Source: Lederbergia panacisoli (GTDB lineage Bacteria > Bacillota > Bacilli > Bacillales > Bacillaceae_C). From it: 64,000 bases of DNA. Below, piece after piece: positions 49,118 to 59,266 of the stretch. Location of the stretch: assembly GCF_024626525.1 (NCBI RefSeq), contig NZ_JANJGU010000001.1, positions 372,001-436,000 of the forward strand. The letters are read 5' to 3'. Positions within the stretch are counted from its first letter, which is position 1. Every line of letters starts with the position of its first letter. The position numbers were made by a program, and so were the translations under genes. Under the pieces are notes generated by a model. It made no database searches, was not told where the DNA came from, and saw nothing but the letters and a program-made list of their open reading frames with translations.

Positions 49118-50314
49118 CTAGTCTCCTTGAATGATTGGTCTTTCCTCAGCAATATTCTCAATCACTTGAAAATTTATGGATAGTTTTACTTTACCATTGT
49201 CAACTTCTTGTTGCAAAATATATTCCCCATCTAAGCGTGCGTTGGCAGGAATAGTATTCGCCACATCCCTTCTGGCTAATTCTTTTGCTGTTTCAATTGC
49301 TTCTTCTTTTGTCAAAGTTCGCGCCATGTTTTCATTTTCCCTTATTGTCTTTTCGGAATACATAATTGGAAGCTTCCATCCTAAAAAATACAAGTCATGA
49401 TCCATTGTTTCTGTCTCATATTGTTTAAAAGCCACTCTTTTAAAGCCCCAAAAGGGCATGTACAATTTTCCTGCAACAATATAATGCCTTCTAATTTCCT
49501 CACCACTATATACTTGAAAATTAGAGTTTAAAGGAAATTCGACTTTAGTGTTATACCAAGTAATCCCCCAAACTTCCCCGGTTGCGGAAACAAGCTTCGG
49601 TTTTTCTTCACTGCCAATCATCCCTGAAACAAGGAGTTGTCCTTTCTCAACGTATTGATTAATTTTCACTACTGATTTTCCTTTTTCAACAAACATATTA
49701 GATATTACTGCTTTCTTCTTAGCAACTAAATGGCGGGGACTTTTCAGCTGTGGTTTTTTAGGTTCATTTTTTTGAACTACGTTGAAGTGAAAGGTTGTCC
49801 CGTTTAATTCCACACCTATCCATGTAATATTATCAATTCTTTTAGTTAATTTTTGCTGAATGACATCTGGTTTATCGCTAAACAAATGGAAGGAACCAAC
49901 CTTTATGCCTAATTGCGTCAATTCTTTTCTCATTTTATGTTCAGTTTCAGGATCTGCTCCTTTTATCTCGATTCCCCATGTAATATTTGAAAGAATAAAC
50001 GCAATTAAGAAAAATAATATGATTCCTACGAGAAATCCACTATGTTTTATCGCTCTTTTCCAAATAAATGGCAAACCTTCACCACGTATAAAAGTAATAG
50101 AACAGTCCGCTTTTCGCGCAGCAGTTCGAAATTTATGTAAATCTGGAAGTGCGATGAAAAAAAGAACGGAACCATTTTTTCTTTTTTTCACCTTCCACAT
50201 AATGAGTCCTGATTGAGCGAGTCGATTTATCAACCGCTCAATCCCTTTGCCTTCCGCCTTTACCAACACTCTTCCAGTAATGAACGTCAGCCACTGATTT
50301 TTCAACAATGCCAC
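49118..50314 (-). CDS. yqfD: YqfD, sporulation membrane protein
   Basis: 398 residues. An N-terminal soluble domain (about 1-90), one membrane helix (HSGFLVGIILFFLIAFILSNITW, about 91-113), then a large extracytoplasmic domain (YqfD family). It is the sporulation protein required at stage IV in Bacilli, in a tandem pair with yqfC. 2 bases from yqfC, so co-transcribed. Confidence 0.9.
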   Translation of the reverse strand: MALLKNQWLTFITGRVLVKAEGKGIERLINRLAQSGLIMWKVKKRKNGSVLFFIALPDLHKFRTAARKADCSITFIRGEGLPFIWKRAIKHSGFLVGIILFFLIAFILSNITWGIEIKGADPETEHKMRKELTQLGIKVGSFHLFSDKPDVIQQKLTKRIDNITWIGVELNGTTFHFNVVQKNEPKKPQLKSPRHLVAKKKAVISNMFVEKGKSVVKINQYVEKGQLLVSGMIGSEEKPKLVSATGEVWGITWYNTKVEFPLNSNFQVYSGEEIRRHYIVAGKLYMPFWGFKRVAFKQYETETMDHDLYFLGWKLPIMYSEKTIRENENMARTLTKEEAIETAKELARRDVANTIPANARLDGEYILQQEVDNGKVKLSINFQVIENIAEERPIIQGD

Positions 50315-50316
50315 TC

Positions 50317-50601
50317 CTATCCATCTAGATAATGAACTTCTTCTATTTTTCCTTCAAGTAATAGTTCATCTGGCAAAATAGTCTTTATTACGAATGATTT
50401 TCCCTTTATAAGCAGTTGACCTTGTTTTAGCAAGAGTCGCAATTCCTTATCCGTGAAAACGAGAAGCCCTTTATGATTTTCAATATAAATGTGCAACTGG
50501 CCGACAATCGTTACTCTTGGCAGGTCCATCATGACGTCAGGAGGAAGTTCCATTTTGAATGCCATCCATCTTCGTAAATTGTTGGTCCATTTTTTGGCCA
50601 T
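50317..50601 (-). CDS. yqfC: YqfC, sporulation protein
   Basis: 94 residues. Matches YqfC: MAFKMELPPDVMMDLPRVTIVGQLHIYIENHKGLLVFTDKELRLLLKQGQLLIKGKSFVIK, similar to the YabP/YqfC sporulation family. Required with yqfD in spore formation, expressed in the mother cell. Ribosome binding site GGAAAGGGGG precedes the ATG. Confidence 0.9.
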   Translation of the reverse strand: MAKKWTNNLRRWMAFKMELPPDVMMDLPRVTIVGQLHIYIENHKGLLVFTDKELRLLLKQGQLLIKGKSFVIKTILPDELLLEGKIEEVHYLDG

Positions 50602-50662
50602 AAAAAAGAACCCCCTTTCCTCTCATAGTATGATTGGAAAGCGGGTTTCATCACAATTTTTA

Positions 50663-51136
50663 TTATGAACGATTTGACCTTTGGTAAGGTCTTAAAGAGC
50701 GAGGAGGTCCGAGTACCTCTGACATGACAATCCCTTTTAAAATATCATTGGCTTGAAATTGTAAGTCAACTGATTGTTCTTGTACTATTTTTTGTTCAAA
50801 CTGTTTAATTTTACCTGCTTTTATACGGTGGCTTTCTTCTTCTATCTTTAACTTCTCCAACTTATTCTTTAATTCATTTTGCTTCTCCTCAATAGCTGGT
50901 TGAGCGTTGGCAATAAGAATATCGGCAGCCTCTTTCAAAGTACGAGCTTTCGTAAGTTCGGGAAAAGCTTGCTGCATCGGCCTTACTGTTTCCTCTGCCT
51001 TTTCACGGTAAGTTTGTATAGGCCGTGCAACTGGAGGAGGCATACGCTCCTCTCGTTGCTCATTGTTTGCACCTGTTTTCCGTTTGAAAATAAAACTGAT
51101 AGCAGCAATAATTAGCAAAAATAATAAATTTTCCAA
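50663..51136 (-). CDS. yqfB: YqfB-like membrane-anchored coiled-coil protein
   Basis: 157 residues. A single N-terminal membrane helix (about 3-17) with the rest cytoplasmic: proline-rich linker, then a coiled coil (EEKQNELKNKLEKLKIEEESHRIKAGKIKQFEQKI, about 82-115). It follows floA on the transcript as yqfB does in B. subtilis; function unknown, perhaps linked to the flotillin assembly. Confidence 0.75.
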   Translation of the reverse strand: MENLLFLLIIAAISFIFKRKTGANNEQREERMPPPVARPIQTYREKAEETVRPMQQAFPELTKARTLKEAADILIANAQPAIEEKQNELKNKLEKLKIEEESHRIKAGKIKQFEQKIVQEQSVDLQFQANDILKGIVMSEVLGPPRSLRPYQRSNRS

Positions 51137-51168
51137 AGGAGTTACCCCCTTTCAATTAGCTGGCTCAT

Positions 51169-52167
51169 TTATTCTGGTTTATTTCTATCAACTGGTTTTG
51201 TCATTTTACCGATAGAGTCGCGCATGTCAGTGTCGGCATCAATATTTTTCAGTGAAAAATAATCCATAACCCCAAGGTTTCCTGATTTCAATGCTTCTGC
51301 CATTGCTTGAGGTACTTCAGCTTCGGCTTCGACAACCTTCGCTCGCATTTCTTCTACGCGCGCTTTCATCTCTTGCTCATTTGCAACAGCCATTGCTCTT
51401 CTTTCTTCCGCTTTTGCCTGTGCAATTTTCTTATCGGCTTCAGCTTGGTCAGTTTGCAGCTGCGCTCCGATATTTTTACCGATATCAACGTCAGCAATAT
51501 CAATAGATAAAATTTCAAAAGCTGTGCCGGAATCCAAACCTTTTGCTAGAACTGTACGCGAAATCATATCAGGATTTTCAAGAACCTTCTTATGATTATC
51601 ACTAGAACCAATTGTGGAAACAACACCTTCACCAACACGGGCGATAACTGTATCTTCCCCAGCACCCCCAACAAGGCGTTCGATATTCGCACGAACTGTA
51701 ATACGAGCTTTAGCTTTGACTTCAATACCATCCATCGCTACACCTGCAATAAAAGGTGTTTCAATTACTTTAGGGTTTACACTCATTTGAACCGCTTCTA
51801 ACACGTTACGGCCTGCAAGATCGATTGCTGCAGCACGTTCAAACGTCAATTCAATATTTGCACGTTGAGCTGCAATTAACGCATTGACGACCCTATCCAC
51901 GTTACCTCCTGCTAGATAATGGCTCTCAAGCTGATTCGTACCTACGTCAATTCCCGCTTTATGCGCTTTAATCAACGGATTTACAACTCTTCCTGGAATA
52001 ACCCTTCTCAGTCTCATCCCAATTAATGTAAATATCCCTATTTTTACTCCTGCCGCAAGGGCGGAAATCCACAGCCCGATTGGCACGAATGTAAATAATA
52101 CCGATAGAACAATAATTCCAATAACAATTGCTACGATTAAAAAAATGACTTCTGGAGCGACTGGCAT
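51169..52167 (-). CDS. floA: FloA, flotillin-like protein
   Basis: 332 residues. Short N-terminal membrane segment(s) (about 6-50), then the flotillin/SPFH-type region and a coiled coil ([51 protein letters not shown]). Organises functional membrane microdomains and affects sporulation and signalling. 33 bases after yqeZ, matching the NfeD-flotillin gene pair seen across bacteria. Confidence 0.94.
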   Translation of the reverse strand: MPVAPEVIFLIVAIVIGIIVLSVLFTFVPIGLWISALAAGVKIGIFTLIGMRLRRVIPGRVVNPLIKAHKAGIDVGTNQLESHYLAGGNVDRVVNALIAAQRANIELTFERAAAIDLAGRNVLEAVQMSVNPKVIETPFIAGVAMDGIEVKAKARITVRANIERLVGGAGEDTVIARVGEGVVSTIGSSDNHKKVLENPDMISRTVLAKGLDSGTAFEILSIDIADVDIGKNIGAQLQTDQAEADKKIAQAKAEERRAMAVANEQEMKARVEEMRAKVVEAEAEVPQAMAEALKSGNLGVMDYFSLKNIDADTDMRDSIGKMTKPVDRNKPE

Positions 52168-52200
52168 TTGATTACCTCCTGTTTTTCAAATAAAAGTCGT

Positions 52201-53502
52201 TTACATTTCCCTTACAACGATGCGTGAACCTTCCACTTTAACGACTTTAACCTTCGTATTATTTTCAATAAAACTTCCTTCTGCAACGACATCAAGACGT
52301 TCATCTTCCATTTTCACCGTGCCTGAAGGTCTAAGCGGAGTAATCGTTACCCCAACACGACCAATAAGTTCAAGACGATTCACATTCGAAACATAGCCAC
52401 TTTCTGTGTTTGTAGAATCAGTTAGGATAAGCTTTTTAAAAATATTCATCCGTTTACCAAACACCTTTAACATTATGATAGTTAGCAAAACTGATAGGAA
52501 TAAAGCTATAATAATTGAGATCGCCATATTAACGAAATTCCCACCAGCCAATATGATACTGCCGATTACAGCTACCGTCCCCAGCAGCCCGGCAATTCCA
52601 CCCGCCAGAAAAAATTCTGCTGCAATCAGGATGATTCCCAATACGAACAAAATTAGGGATTCATAGCCCGCAAGTCCTGCAACATAGTGTCCGTAGAAGA
52701 AAAGCAGCAACGCACTTATGCCCATCCCTCCCGGCAACCCAAAGCCAGGTGAGTATAGTTCAAGAACAAGTCCAAGACTTGCAATAGATAGAAGGATAGG
52801 AACTACCACTGGATTCGTGATAAATCTCGCAAGTGACTCGGCAAAGGTAGATTTAACTGTATGAACATTAGCATCTTCATACCCCAGTTCCGCTAGAAGT
52901 GCATCAATATTTTTTACAGTTCCTTTGGAGTACCCAACTTGTAAGGCTTGTTCTGCAGTAAGCGTTAATAATTTTCCATTTGCTTTTAACTTTGGGAGAT
53001 CAACCGTTGGCGTCACCATGGCCTTTGCAATTTCAGGATCACGACCATGTTCTTCAGCAGCCCCGGTCATAGCAGCAATCCACATACTCTCCGCTTTTTC
53101 TCCAGCCGTATTTCCATTTTGATCAATAACTGCCGAAGCACCCATTGTTGCATTAGGTGTCATATAAATTTCTTCCGTATTAAGTGCAATGTATGATCCT
53201 GCGGAAATTGCCCACGAATTTACAAATGTAGCAGTCCTTATTTTCGTATTTAAGATTAAATTCCCTATATCCCGAGCAGCGATAACTTCGCCTCCAGGAG
53301 TGTTCATATCAAAAATAATAAGATCAGCCTTATTTTCCTCTGCACTCGTAATTGCCCTTTTTAAATACGCATGTAATCCTTTTTCTACTTCACCATTAAT
53401 CGGTATTACATAAACGTTCGCCCCTTTGCCATCTGCTTGTGCCGGCAGTACAGATAGGATAACAGCTGCCAACATGCAAATAACTATTAACACTCTTCTC
53501 AT
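52201..53502 (-). CDS. yqeZ: YqeZ, NfeD-family membrane serine protease-like protein
   Basis: 433 residues. A signal peptide (RRVLIVICMLAAVILSVLPAQA) leads to an extracytoplasmic ClpP-like serine-protease domain (DMNTPGGEVIAARDI; candidate nucleophile in AISAGSYIALN), then four to five membrane helices and a C-terminal NfeD OB-fold (RLELIGRVGVTITPLRPSGTVKMEDERLDVVAEGSFIE). Acts with FloA in the membrane. The Ser is inferred from related NfeD proteases. Confidence 0.92.
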   Translation of the reverse strand: MRRVLIVICMLAAVILSVLPAQADGKGANVYVIPINGEVEKGLHAYLKRAITSAEENKADLIIFDMNTPGGEVIAARDIGNLILNTKIRTATFVNSWAISAGSYIALNTEEIYMTPNATMGASAVIDQNGNTAGEKAESMWIAAMTGAAEEHGRDPEIAKAMVTPTVDLPKLKANGKLLTLTAEQALQVGYSKGTVKNIDALLAELGYEDANVHTVKSTFAESLARFITNPVVVPILLSIASLGLVLELYSPGFGLPGGMGISALLLFFYGHYVAGLAGYESLILFVLGIILIAAEFFLAGGIAGLLGTVAVIGSIILAGGNFVNMAISIIIALFLSVLLTIIMLKVFGKRMNIFKKLILTDSTNTESGYVSNVNRLELIGRVGVTITPLRPSGTVKMEDERLDVVAEGSFIENNTKVKVVKVEGSRIVVREM

Positions 53503-53605
53503 CCAATCCCCCCTTCCGAAGCGTTCATAACTGTAATACGAATAAAGATTAATAAAGATTCAAAAATAATTTGGGTTCTCTTACTATTATACCTGAAAAA
53601 AGTAA

Positions 53606-53640
53606 AAAAGCCGATAAGCGTTTTTGCTCATCGACTTTTA
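53606..53640 (-). terminator. Intrinsic terminator of yqeY
   Basis: GCCGATAAGC (53610-53619) pairs with GCTCATCGAC (53626-53635) with G-U pairs; followed on the minus strand by a T-run. It separates rpsU-yqeY from yqeZ. Confidence 0.75.
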
Positions 53641-53649
53641 GATTCCATA

Positions 53650-54096
53650 TTAGGATAAATGCCTTTGGACAAGTTTGCTAACGAGCGCCCCATCTGCCTT
53701 GCCTTTTACTTTCGGCATAAGGATACCCATTACTTTGCCCATATCAACTTTTGAAGATGCACCTGACATTGAGATCGCCTCTTTGACAAGTGCTTCAACT
53801 TCTTCATCAGTCAGTTGCTCCGGCATATATATGTCCACAAAAGCAAGTTCATTTTGAACTTTATCGGCGAGATCATTACGATTCGCTTTTTGAAATTCAT
53901 GGAGGGAGTCTTTGCGTTGCTTTACTTCGCGAGAAAGGACTGTCAATTCTTCTTCTTCCGATAATGATTGGTGGCCAAGCTTAATGGCTTCATTTTGCAA
54001 GGCTGCTTTCAGCATTCGGATGACGGAGAGTTTTTCTTTTTCTTTATTCTTCATCGCTTGTTTCATATCTTCATTTAAACGCTCAAGAAGACTCAT
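53650..54096 (-). CDS. yqeY: YqeY, GatB/YqeY-domain protein
   Basis: 148 residues. [39 protein letters not shown] and [30 protein letters not shown] match the YqeY family, related to the C-terminal tail of the GatB subunit of glutamyl-tRNA amidotransferase, and thus thought to bind tRNA. It follows rpsU in the same transcript. Confidence 0.92.
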   Translation of the reverse strand: MSLLERLNEDMKQAMKNKEKEKLSVIRMLKAALQNEAIKLGHQSLSEEEELTVLSREVKQRKDSLHEFQKANRNDLADKVQNELAFVDIYMPEQLTDEEVEALVKEAISMSGASSKVDMGKVMGILMPKVKGKADGALVSKLVQRHLS

Positions 54097-54109
54097 TTTT
54101 ACACCCTCT

Positions 54110-54283
54110 TTAGAACTTGCGCTTTCTGGCAGCTTCTGATTTTTTCTTACGTTTTACGCTTGGCTTTTCATAAAATTCGCGCTTTCTGTATTCTTGTAAA
54201 GTCCCCGTTTTAGAAACTGTACGTTTGAAGCGGCGAAGAGCATCTTCAAGCGATTCGTTTTTACGAACAACTGTTTTTGACAT
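54110..54283 (-). CDS. rpsU: 30S ribosomal protein S21
   Basis: 57 residues from ATG at 54283, with GGAGGGAGGG upstream. Sequence [56 protein letters not shown] is the complete S21 pattern. The open frame further to 54349 is non-coding leader. Confidence 0.97.
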   Translation of the reverse strand: MSKTVVRKNESLEDALRRFKRTVSKTGTLQEYRKREFYEKPSVKRKKKSEAARKRKF

Positions 54284-54461
54284 CTCTCTTTCCCTCCCTC
54301 CGAACATAGCAATAACATGTTCATACATGAAAATCCATGTACTTTGCAATTATAATATAAGCTTTTTGACAGGTCAACAATCTTTATTTCCAAATGGTAG
54401 ATTCAAGTATTTGAGCATGTCTAAAAATATAAGTCATATATTTATTTGAGAGGTGAAGGAC

Positions 54462-55397
54462 ATGCTCTATATTCTTTTATTTATCGTTCTAGCTGGTTGC
54501 TTTTTACTTGGAATGACAATGATGAGGATCGGCTTATTTAATTTATCGGGAAGTGCAATGGAAAATTGGCTGCAAAAAATGACAAAAACTCCTTATATGG
54601 GGTTTCTCGCAGGAATCGGGATGACAGTAATCCTACAAAGCAGCTCTGCTGTAACAGTTATTGCTGTAGGACTCGTATCCGCTCGCATCCTATCTTTTCC
54701 ACAAACGATTGGAATTATTTTAGGCACTAATATTGGTACAACGATTACTTTGGAGTTTTTCACCTTTGATTTGTCGAAAATAATTATTCCGCTTCTTGTT
54801 ATTGGAGCGGTGATGCAATTTTTTAAAAATATTAAAGTAAAAAGCAGTAGTTTTATCTTACTTGGCATCGGCACGATTTTTGCTTCCATGCATGGCTTTG
54901 AATGGCTATCAGGGCCACTTGCCAACATTGAATACATAGATAACTTAATATATGTTATGAAGGATCATTCTGTTATTTCTTTTCTCATAGGAACTTTGCT
55001 TACAGCCATCATACAATCGAGCACTGTCATGACTGGAATAGCTATGAGCTTCTTATCAGTAGGCACATTTCCTCTTGAAACTGGGATTGCCATTATGATA
55101 GGAGCTAATATAGGTACTTGTGCAACAGCTTTATTCGCATCGATTGGGGCGGGACGAGAAGCAAGACAGACGGCATTTGCTCATATTTGGCTAAATCTTG
55201 GCGGTGCACTTGTTTTTTTTCCACTCATTTCAGTTTTAGCAAATTTCAGCCGTCTACTTGCTGAAGATCCTAATACTCAACTTGCACATGCAAGTGTTAT
55301 TTACAATGTTGTCTGCTCACTTTTGGTGTTGCCCTTTGCAAAGGAATTCGGAAACTTTATTATCAAAGTGCATGGCAAGAACAAAAACAAAAGTTAA
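54462..55397 (+). CDS. yqeW: YqeW, Na+/Pi cotransporter-like protein
   Basis: 311 residues from ATG at 54462 with GAGGTG upstream; a GTG at 54453 is possible but overlaps that site. The Na/Pi-II family repeat is present twice, each with a QSS core: [16 protein letters not shown] near 50 and [16 protein letters not shown] near 186. About eight membrane helices. Likely sodium-coupled phosphate or anion transport; direction unproven. With the pst operon absent from its usual site, this is the only phosphate-transport candidate in the window. Its stop overlaps that of deoC (convergent). Confidence 0.87.
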   Translation: MLYILLFIVLAGCFLLGMTMMRIGLFNLSGSAMENWLQKMTKTPYMGFLAGIGMTVILQSSSAVTVIAVGLVSARILSFPQTIGIILGTNIGTTITLEFFTFDLSKIIIPLLVIGAVMQFFKNIKVKSSSFILLGIGTIFASMHGFEWLSGPLANIEYIDNLIYVMKDHSVISFLIGTLLTAIIQSSTVMTGIAMSFLSVGTFPLETGIAIMIGANIGTCATALFASIGAGREARQTAFAHIWLNLGGALVFFPLISVLANFSRLLAEDPNTQLAHASVIYNVVCSLLVLPFAKEFGNFIIKVHGKNKNKS

Positions 55398-56065
55398 TAA
55401 CTTGTATCTCCGGATAAACCTTTCATTATAGCAACCCCGGAGCTTGCGCCAATTCTTGTAGCACCTGCATTTATCATCTTTTGAACATCTTCAATCGAGC
55501 GAACTCCTCCAGAAGCTTTTACACCAAGTTCTGAACCAACAACTTTTCTCATAAGCTTAACATCTTCTGCCGTGGCACCACCCGTTGAAAAACCAGTCGA
55601 CGTTTTAACAAAATCAGCACCTGCCCGTTTTGCAATATTACAAGCATTTTCTTTCTCCGTATTCGTCAAAAGTGAGGTTTCTATAATAACTTTTACTAAT
55701 GCTTTTCCTTTTGCAGCTGCACAAACCGCTGCAATATCTTCTTCTACTAGTTCCAAATTTTCATCTTTTAAAGCACCAATATTTACCACCATATCTATTT
55801 CATGTGCTCCGTTTTCAATGGCGTTTTTTGTTTCAAATGCTTTTGTTTCAGTGGTAGTTGCCCCTAAAGGGAAGCCAATCACCGTACAAACCTTTACATC
55901 TGTCGATTTTAATAAACTTGAAGCGTATTTAACCCATGTAGGATTTACACATACAGACGCAAAATGATATTCTTTTGCTTCTTCACACAGCGTTTTAATG
56001 CTCTCCTTTGTCGCATCGGCTTTTAAAAGTGTGTGATCAATGTATTTTGCAATATTTTCTGCCAT
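55394..56065 (-). CDS. deoC: Deoxyribose-phosphate aldolase
   Basis: 223 residues. Splits deoxyribose 5-phosphate into glyceraldehyde 3-phosphate and acetaldehyde in nucleoside salvage. The Schiff-base Lys is in [16 protein letters not shown] near 152; the second catalytic Lys lies in [15 protein letters not shown] near 182; the N-terminus [15 protein letters not shown] is typical. It converges with yqeW, sharing overlapping stop codons. Confidence 0.95.
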   Translation of the reverse strand: MAENIAKYIDHTLLKADATKESIKTLCEEAKEYHFASVCVNPTWVKYASSLLKSTDVKVCTVIGFPLGATTTETKAFETKNAIENGAHEIDMVVNIGALKDENLELVEEDIAAVCAAAKGKALVKVIIETSLLTNTEKENACNIAKRAGADFVKTSTGFSTGGATAEDVKLMRKVVGSELGVKASGGVRSIEDVQKMINAGATRIGASSGVAIMKGLSGDTSY

Positions 56066-56222
56066 TTTTATTATCTCCTTTGCTTTTGATTAACTCTCGG
56101 AATTCACCGAGTCAGATGGTACAAGATTTTCTAGTGCCATTTTTTTCATATCTTATATTAAGTAGTATTACCAACTCTGTATTGAATGCATAAATAATTT
56201 AAGTGAAACGTTTTCTGCTACC

Positions 56223-56275
56223 GTTGATTTCCGTTCCAGGGGGCGTGCGGTGAGCCGCCTGGAACGGAAATCAAC
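56223..56275. repeat. Short intergenic repeat R7 (minimal palindrome form of module A)
   Basis: GTTGATTTCCGTTCCAGG (56223-56240) and CCTGGAACGGAAATCAAC (56258-56275) form a perfect 18-bp inverted repeat with a 17-base GC-rich centre. It is the end pair of module A with the middle deleted. Confidence 0.85.
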
Positions 56276-56364
56276 TGGGATATTTTTTCGCACATGGTAA
56301 GACGAGCGTTCATACCCTGTTCTTCAATCTTCAGGCGGGTTCCATGAAAGATTTAAGATATTAT

Positions 56365-56616
56365 TTATAAATAGAAGTTTTGTTGCTGTTTTTGTCGGAA
56401 GTTATTTGAAAACACCATAATAATTGCAAGCAGGTAGCTTTGTACCTCAAGATTATTCTTGGTATAAGGAGTTTCTGCGACTTCTTTACCGTCTATAGAG
56501 AAGGTAAGATGTTTAATATAAAATCCTATATCAAACCAAAGCGCCAAAAAGAAGAAGAAGAGTCTTAAAAAGGTCTTAAGATTCTTTTCCAAAGGAATTG
56601 TTGCTTTTAAATACAA
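56365..56616 (-). CDS. Doubtful small membrane-like open reading frame
   Basis: 83 codons from TTG, reading YLKATIPLEKNLKTFLRLFFFFLALWFDIGFYIKHLTFSIDGKEVAETPYTKNNLEVQSYLLAIIMVFSNN. There are two hydrophobic stretches (about 18-34, 60-72) and a plausible hydrophilic loop, but no ribosome binding site and no recognisable family. It may be a remnant of a longer gene between R7 and R8. Listed with low confidence. Confidence 0.25.
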   Translation of the reverse strand: MYLKATIPLEKNLKTFLRLFFFFLALWFDIGFYIKHLTFSIDGKEVAETPYTKNNLEVQSYLLAIIMVFSNNFRQKQQQNFYL

Positions 56617-56628
56617 AATCTTTAGAAG

Positions 56629-56940
56629 GTTGATTGGAGCGAAAGTGCGAGATTCCTGGTCGGCTAAATACGGCCACGTCCTGTGGCCAACGCCGACACT
56701 AGGACGTCCTGTCCGTCGCGGGATCAGCGGGACAGGTGAGAACCCACAGGCGTTTACGTCGAGGAGGCTCCTGGAAATGCGTAAGCGCCTTGAGCAGCCC
56801 CGACAAGCATAAGTCAGATTACGTAGTGGCTTGCCTTTTAGCCACGTAGTAATATGACTTATGACCTCGAGGGGCTAGGCGCTGCAGCTAGACAAACCGC
56901 CCGCCCCTAAGGTCCGCGAGCAACTGTAGCGGAAATCAAC
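56629..56940. repeat. Composite intergenic repeat R8 (module A with C and nested B)
   Basis: Begins GTTGATTGGAGCGAAAG, ends TAGCGGAAATCAAC. Module C occupies about 56657-56719 and element B about 56779-56895. It is the inverted counterpart of R1 with C added. Outside the end, 56987-57032 (GAAAAGGTTTTGAAAACGAA and beyond) also matches the flank of R1 at 6585-6633, so the shared block is longer than the module. Confidence 0.87.
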
Positions 56941-57109
56941 CAAACTCAACCTTGGTAAAGAACAGCCTTTTGGCATGTCTTTTTTTGAAAAGGTTTTGAA
57001 AACGAATGCCGAATATTCAATAAAGCATAATTTAATGTTGGTTTTTGGAAGCTCTGCAGATTTTAGTCTCGAGATCCCTAGAGTCTATTTTTATTTATCT
57101 TACCATTAA

Positions 57110-57147
57110 TAAAAGCTATCCCAAAATAATTGGGATAGCCTTTTTTA
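57110..57147 (-). terminator. Intrinsic terminator of mtaB
   Basis: GCTATCCCA (57115-57123) and TGGGATAGC (57131-57139) with an AAATAAT loop; A and T tracts on both sides. Directly downstream of the mtaB stop on the minus strand. Confidence 0.87.
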
Positions 57148-58497
57148 GATTGCCATTGAATTTTCTTCAGCCACGTCATCCATTACTCGTACGAATTGAC
57201 CTTCGTTATATGGATAGCCTGCCTTTGTAATTTTTACTTTAACGAGTTTTCCAATCATTTCCTCCGATGCTGGGAAGACAACTTTCAAATAATTATCTGA
57301 GTAACCTTCGTATAATCCACTTTCAGGATTTTCTTTAAAACGTTCTTCAGGAATGACTTCTAACACTTCATTTTCAAACCTTGAGGAGTATTCTTTTGCC
57401 AGTTGGTCTGAGAGAGTAATCAATCTATGAACACGATCATTTTTTATATTTTCATCGATTTGATCCGGCATTCTAGCAGCTGGAGTTCCAGTACGTTTAG
57501 AATATGGGAAAACATGTAATTCAGAGAACTTATGTTTTTTAATAAAATCATATGTTTCCATAAATTCTTCTTCAGTCTCGCCAGGGAACCCAACAATTAC
57601 ATCAGATGTGATAGCTAGTCCCGGCAGCGCCTTTTTAAGCAATTCTATCCGTTCTGCGAAAAATTCCATTGTATATTTCCTGCGCATTCTCTTTAAAACG
57701 GTATTTGAGCCAGACTGAATTGGAATATGCAAATGCCTTACGACCAATTTCGATTTATCAATTGTAGCGATGACTTCATCTGTAAGTTGACTTGCTTCAA
57801 TTGAAGAAATTCGAATTCGTTTTAAGCCTTTAACTTGGGACTCCAAATCGCGTAGTAAGGCAGCAAGATTATAATCTTTCATATCTTCACCGTAGCCGCC
57901 TGTATGGATTCCAGTTAAGACAATCTCCTTGTATCCTGCGTCAACGAGCTGCTGTGCTTGACGAATGACTTCTTTCGGATCACGTGAACGCATTAAGCCA
58001 CGAGCCCAAGGTATAATACAGAAGGTACAAAAATTATTGCAGCCTTCTTGGATTTTTAATGAAGCACGTGTCCGATCCGTAAAGGCTGGTACATCAAGTT
58101 CTTCATATACACGATTTTTCATAATATTACCGACACCGTTAATTGGCTGTCGTTCTTCTTTGTACTCTTTTATATAATCAAGCATTTTTACACGATCCTG
58201 TGTTCCGACAACGACGTCAACTCCAGGTATCGCCATAATTTCTGCGGGAGATGTTTGAGCATAGCATCCAGTCACACATATAACAGCATCAGGGTTTTGC
58301 CTAATGGCTCTACGGATGACTTGACGACTCTTTTTATCCCCTGTATTTGTAACTGTACAAGTATTGATCACGTATACGTCGGCGTTGCTTTCAAAATCAA
58401 CACGTTCATAGCCTTGATTTTTAAATAATTGCCAAATGGCTTCCGTTTCATAATGGTTTACTTTACAGCCCAGTGTATGGAATGCTACAAGAGACAT
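57145..58497 (-). CDS. mtaB: MtaB, tRNA t6A37 methylthiotransferase
   Basis: 450 residues. Radical-SAM enzyme adding a methylthio group to t6A37 of tRNA. N-terminal UPF0004 domain with three cysteines (TLGCKVNHYETE, INTCTVTN, VTGCYAQ), radical SAM CNNFCTFCIIPWARG near 152, and a C-terminal TRAM domain (EGQFVRV region). Formerly yqeV. First downstream gene after rsmE, 4 bases apart. Confidence 0.94.
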   Translation of the reverse strand: MSLVAFHTLGCKVNHYETEAIWQLFKNQGYERVDFESNADVYVINTCTVTNTGDKKSRQVIRRAIRQNPDAVICVTGCYAQTSPAEIMAIPGVDVVVGTQDRVKMLDYIKEYKEERQPINGVGNIMKNRVYEELDVPAFTDRTRASLKIQEGCNNFCTFCIIPWARGLMRSRDPKEVIRQAQQLVDAGYKEIVLTGIHTGGYGEDMKDYNLAALLRDLESQVKGLKRIRISSIEASQLTDEVIATIDKSKLVVRHLHIPIQSGSNTVLKRMRRKYTMEFFAERIELLKKALPGLAITSDVIVGFPGETEEEFMETYDFIKKHKFSELHVFPYSKRTGTPAARMPDQIDENIKNDRVHRLITLSDQLAKEYSSRFENEVLEVIPEERFKENPESGLYEGYSDNYLKVVFPASEEMIGKLVKVKITKAGYPYNEGQFVRVMDDVAEENSMAI

Positions 58498-58501
58498 ATG
58501 A

Positions 58502-59254
58502 TCACCTCATTAATTCAAATTGATAGGATAGGGCGGTTAATGCGTATAGTGGTGCAGTTTCTGTTCGTAATATTCTAGGTCCTAAACCGCATATTTCAAA
58601 ACCACTCGTTACTAGTTCGTTTTTTTCTGAAACTGTAATACCACCTTCTGGGCCAAAGACAATAAGAATTTTATCTTTAGGTTTTGCTGATTGGATGATT
58701 CTTACTAAATTGCTTTTCTCGCCTTCTTTTGCTGCTTCTTCGTATGCAACAATTTTCCAATCAAAGTTGTCGCTGTATTGGATAAGTTCTTTTAGGGTGT
58801 AAGGTCTTTGAATGACGGGCAAGGCTTGACGATGTGACTGCTCCGCCGCTTCTTTGGCAATTTTATTCCATCTTTCTAATCTTTTCGCTTCTTTTCTACT
58901 TTCCCATTTTACTACTGAGCGACTTGCAATAAAAGGGATAAACTCTGATGCACCTAGTTCTGTCCCTTTTTGGATGATCCATTCAAGTTTATCCCCTTTT
59001 GGCAAACCGCTCGCGATGGCAATATATACAGGAAGCTCCTTCTCTTCACTTTCAAGATCGACGATATCCACTTCAACAAATGAATCAGAAATTTGGTTGA
59101 TTTTTACTGAAGCTGCTTTTGCATTTTCAAACACAATATAAAAATGATCACCTTCATTCATCCTCATTACACGAGTAATGTGATGAAAATCTTCACCTGA
59201 AATGTTGACGGACTTTTGCCCATGATAATGTTCATTTAAGAAATAGCGCTGCAT
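58502..59254 (-). CDS. rsmE: RsmE, 16S rRNA (uracil(1498)-N3)-methyltransferase
   Basis: 250 residues. SPOUT-type fold with IVFGPEGGITVSEKNELVTSGFEICGLGPRILRTETAPLYALTALSY near 197-245 forming the SAM-binding knot, and a PUA-like N-terminal domain (HYHGQKSVNISGEDFHHITRVMRMNEGD). Formerly yqeU. Between prmA and mtaB. Confidence 0.94.
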   Translation of the reverse strand: MQRYFLNEHYHGQKSVNISGEDFHHITRVMRMNEGDHFYIVFENAKAASVKINQISDSFVEVDIVDLESEEKELPVYIAIASGLPKGDKLEWIIQKGTELGASEFIPFIASRSVVKWESRKEAKRLERWNKIAKEAAEQSHRQALPVIQRPYTLKELIQYSDNFDWKIVAYEEAAKEGEKSNLVRIIQSAKPKDKILIVFGPEGGITVSEKNELVTSGFEICGLGPRILRTETAPLYALTALSYQFELMR

Positions 59255-59266
59255 ATTGCCACCTCA

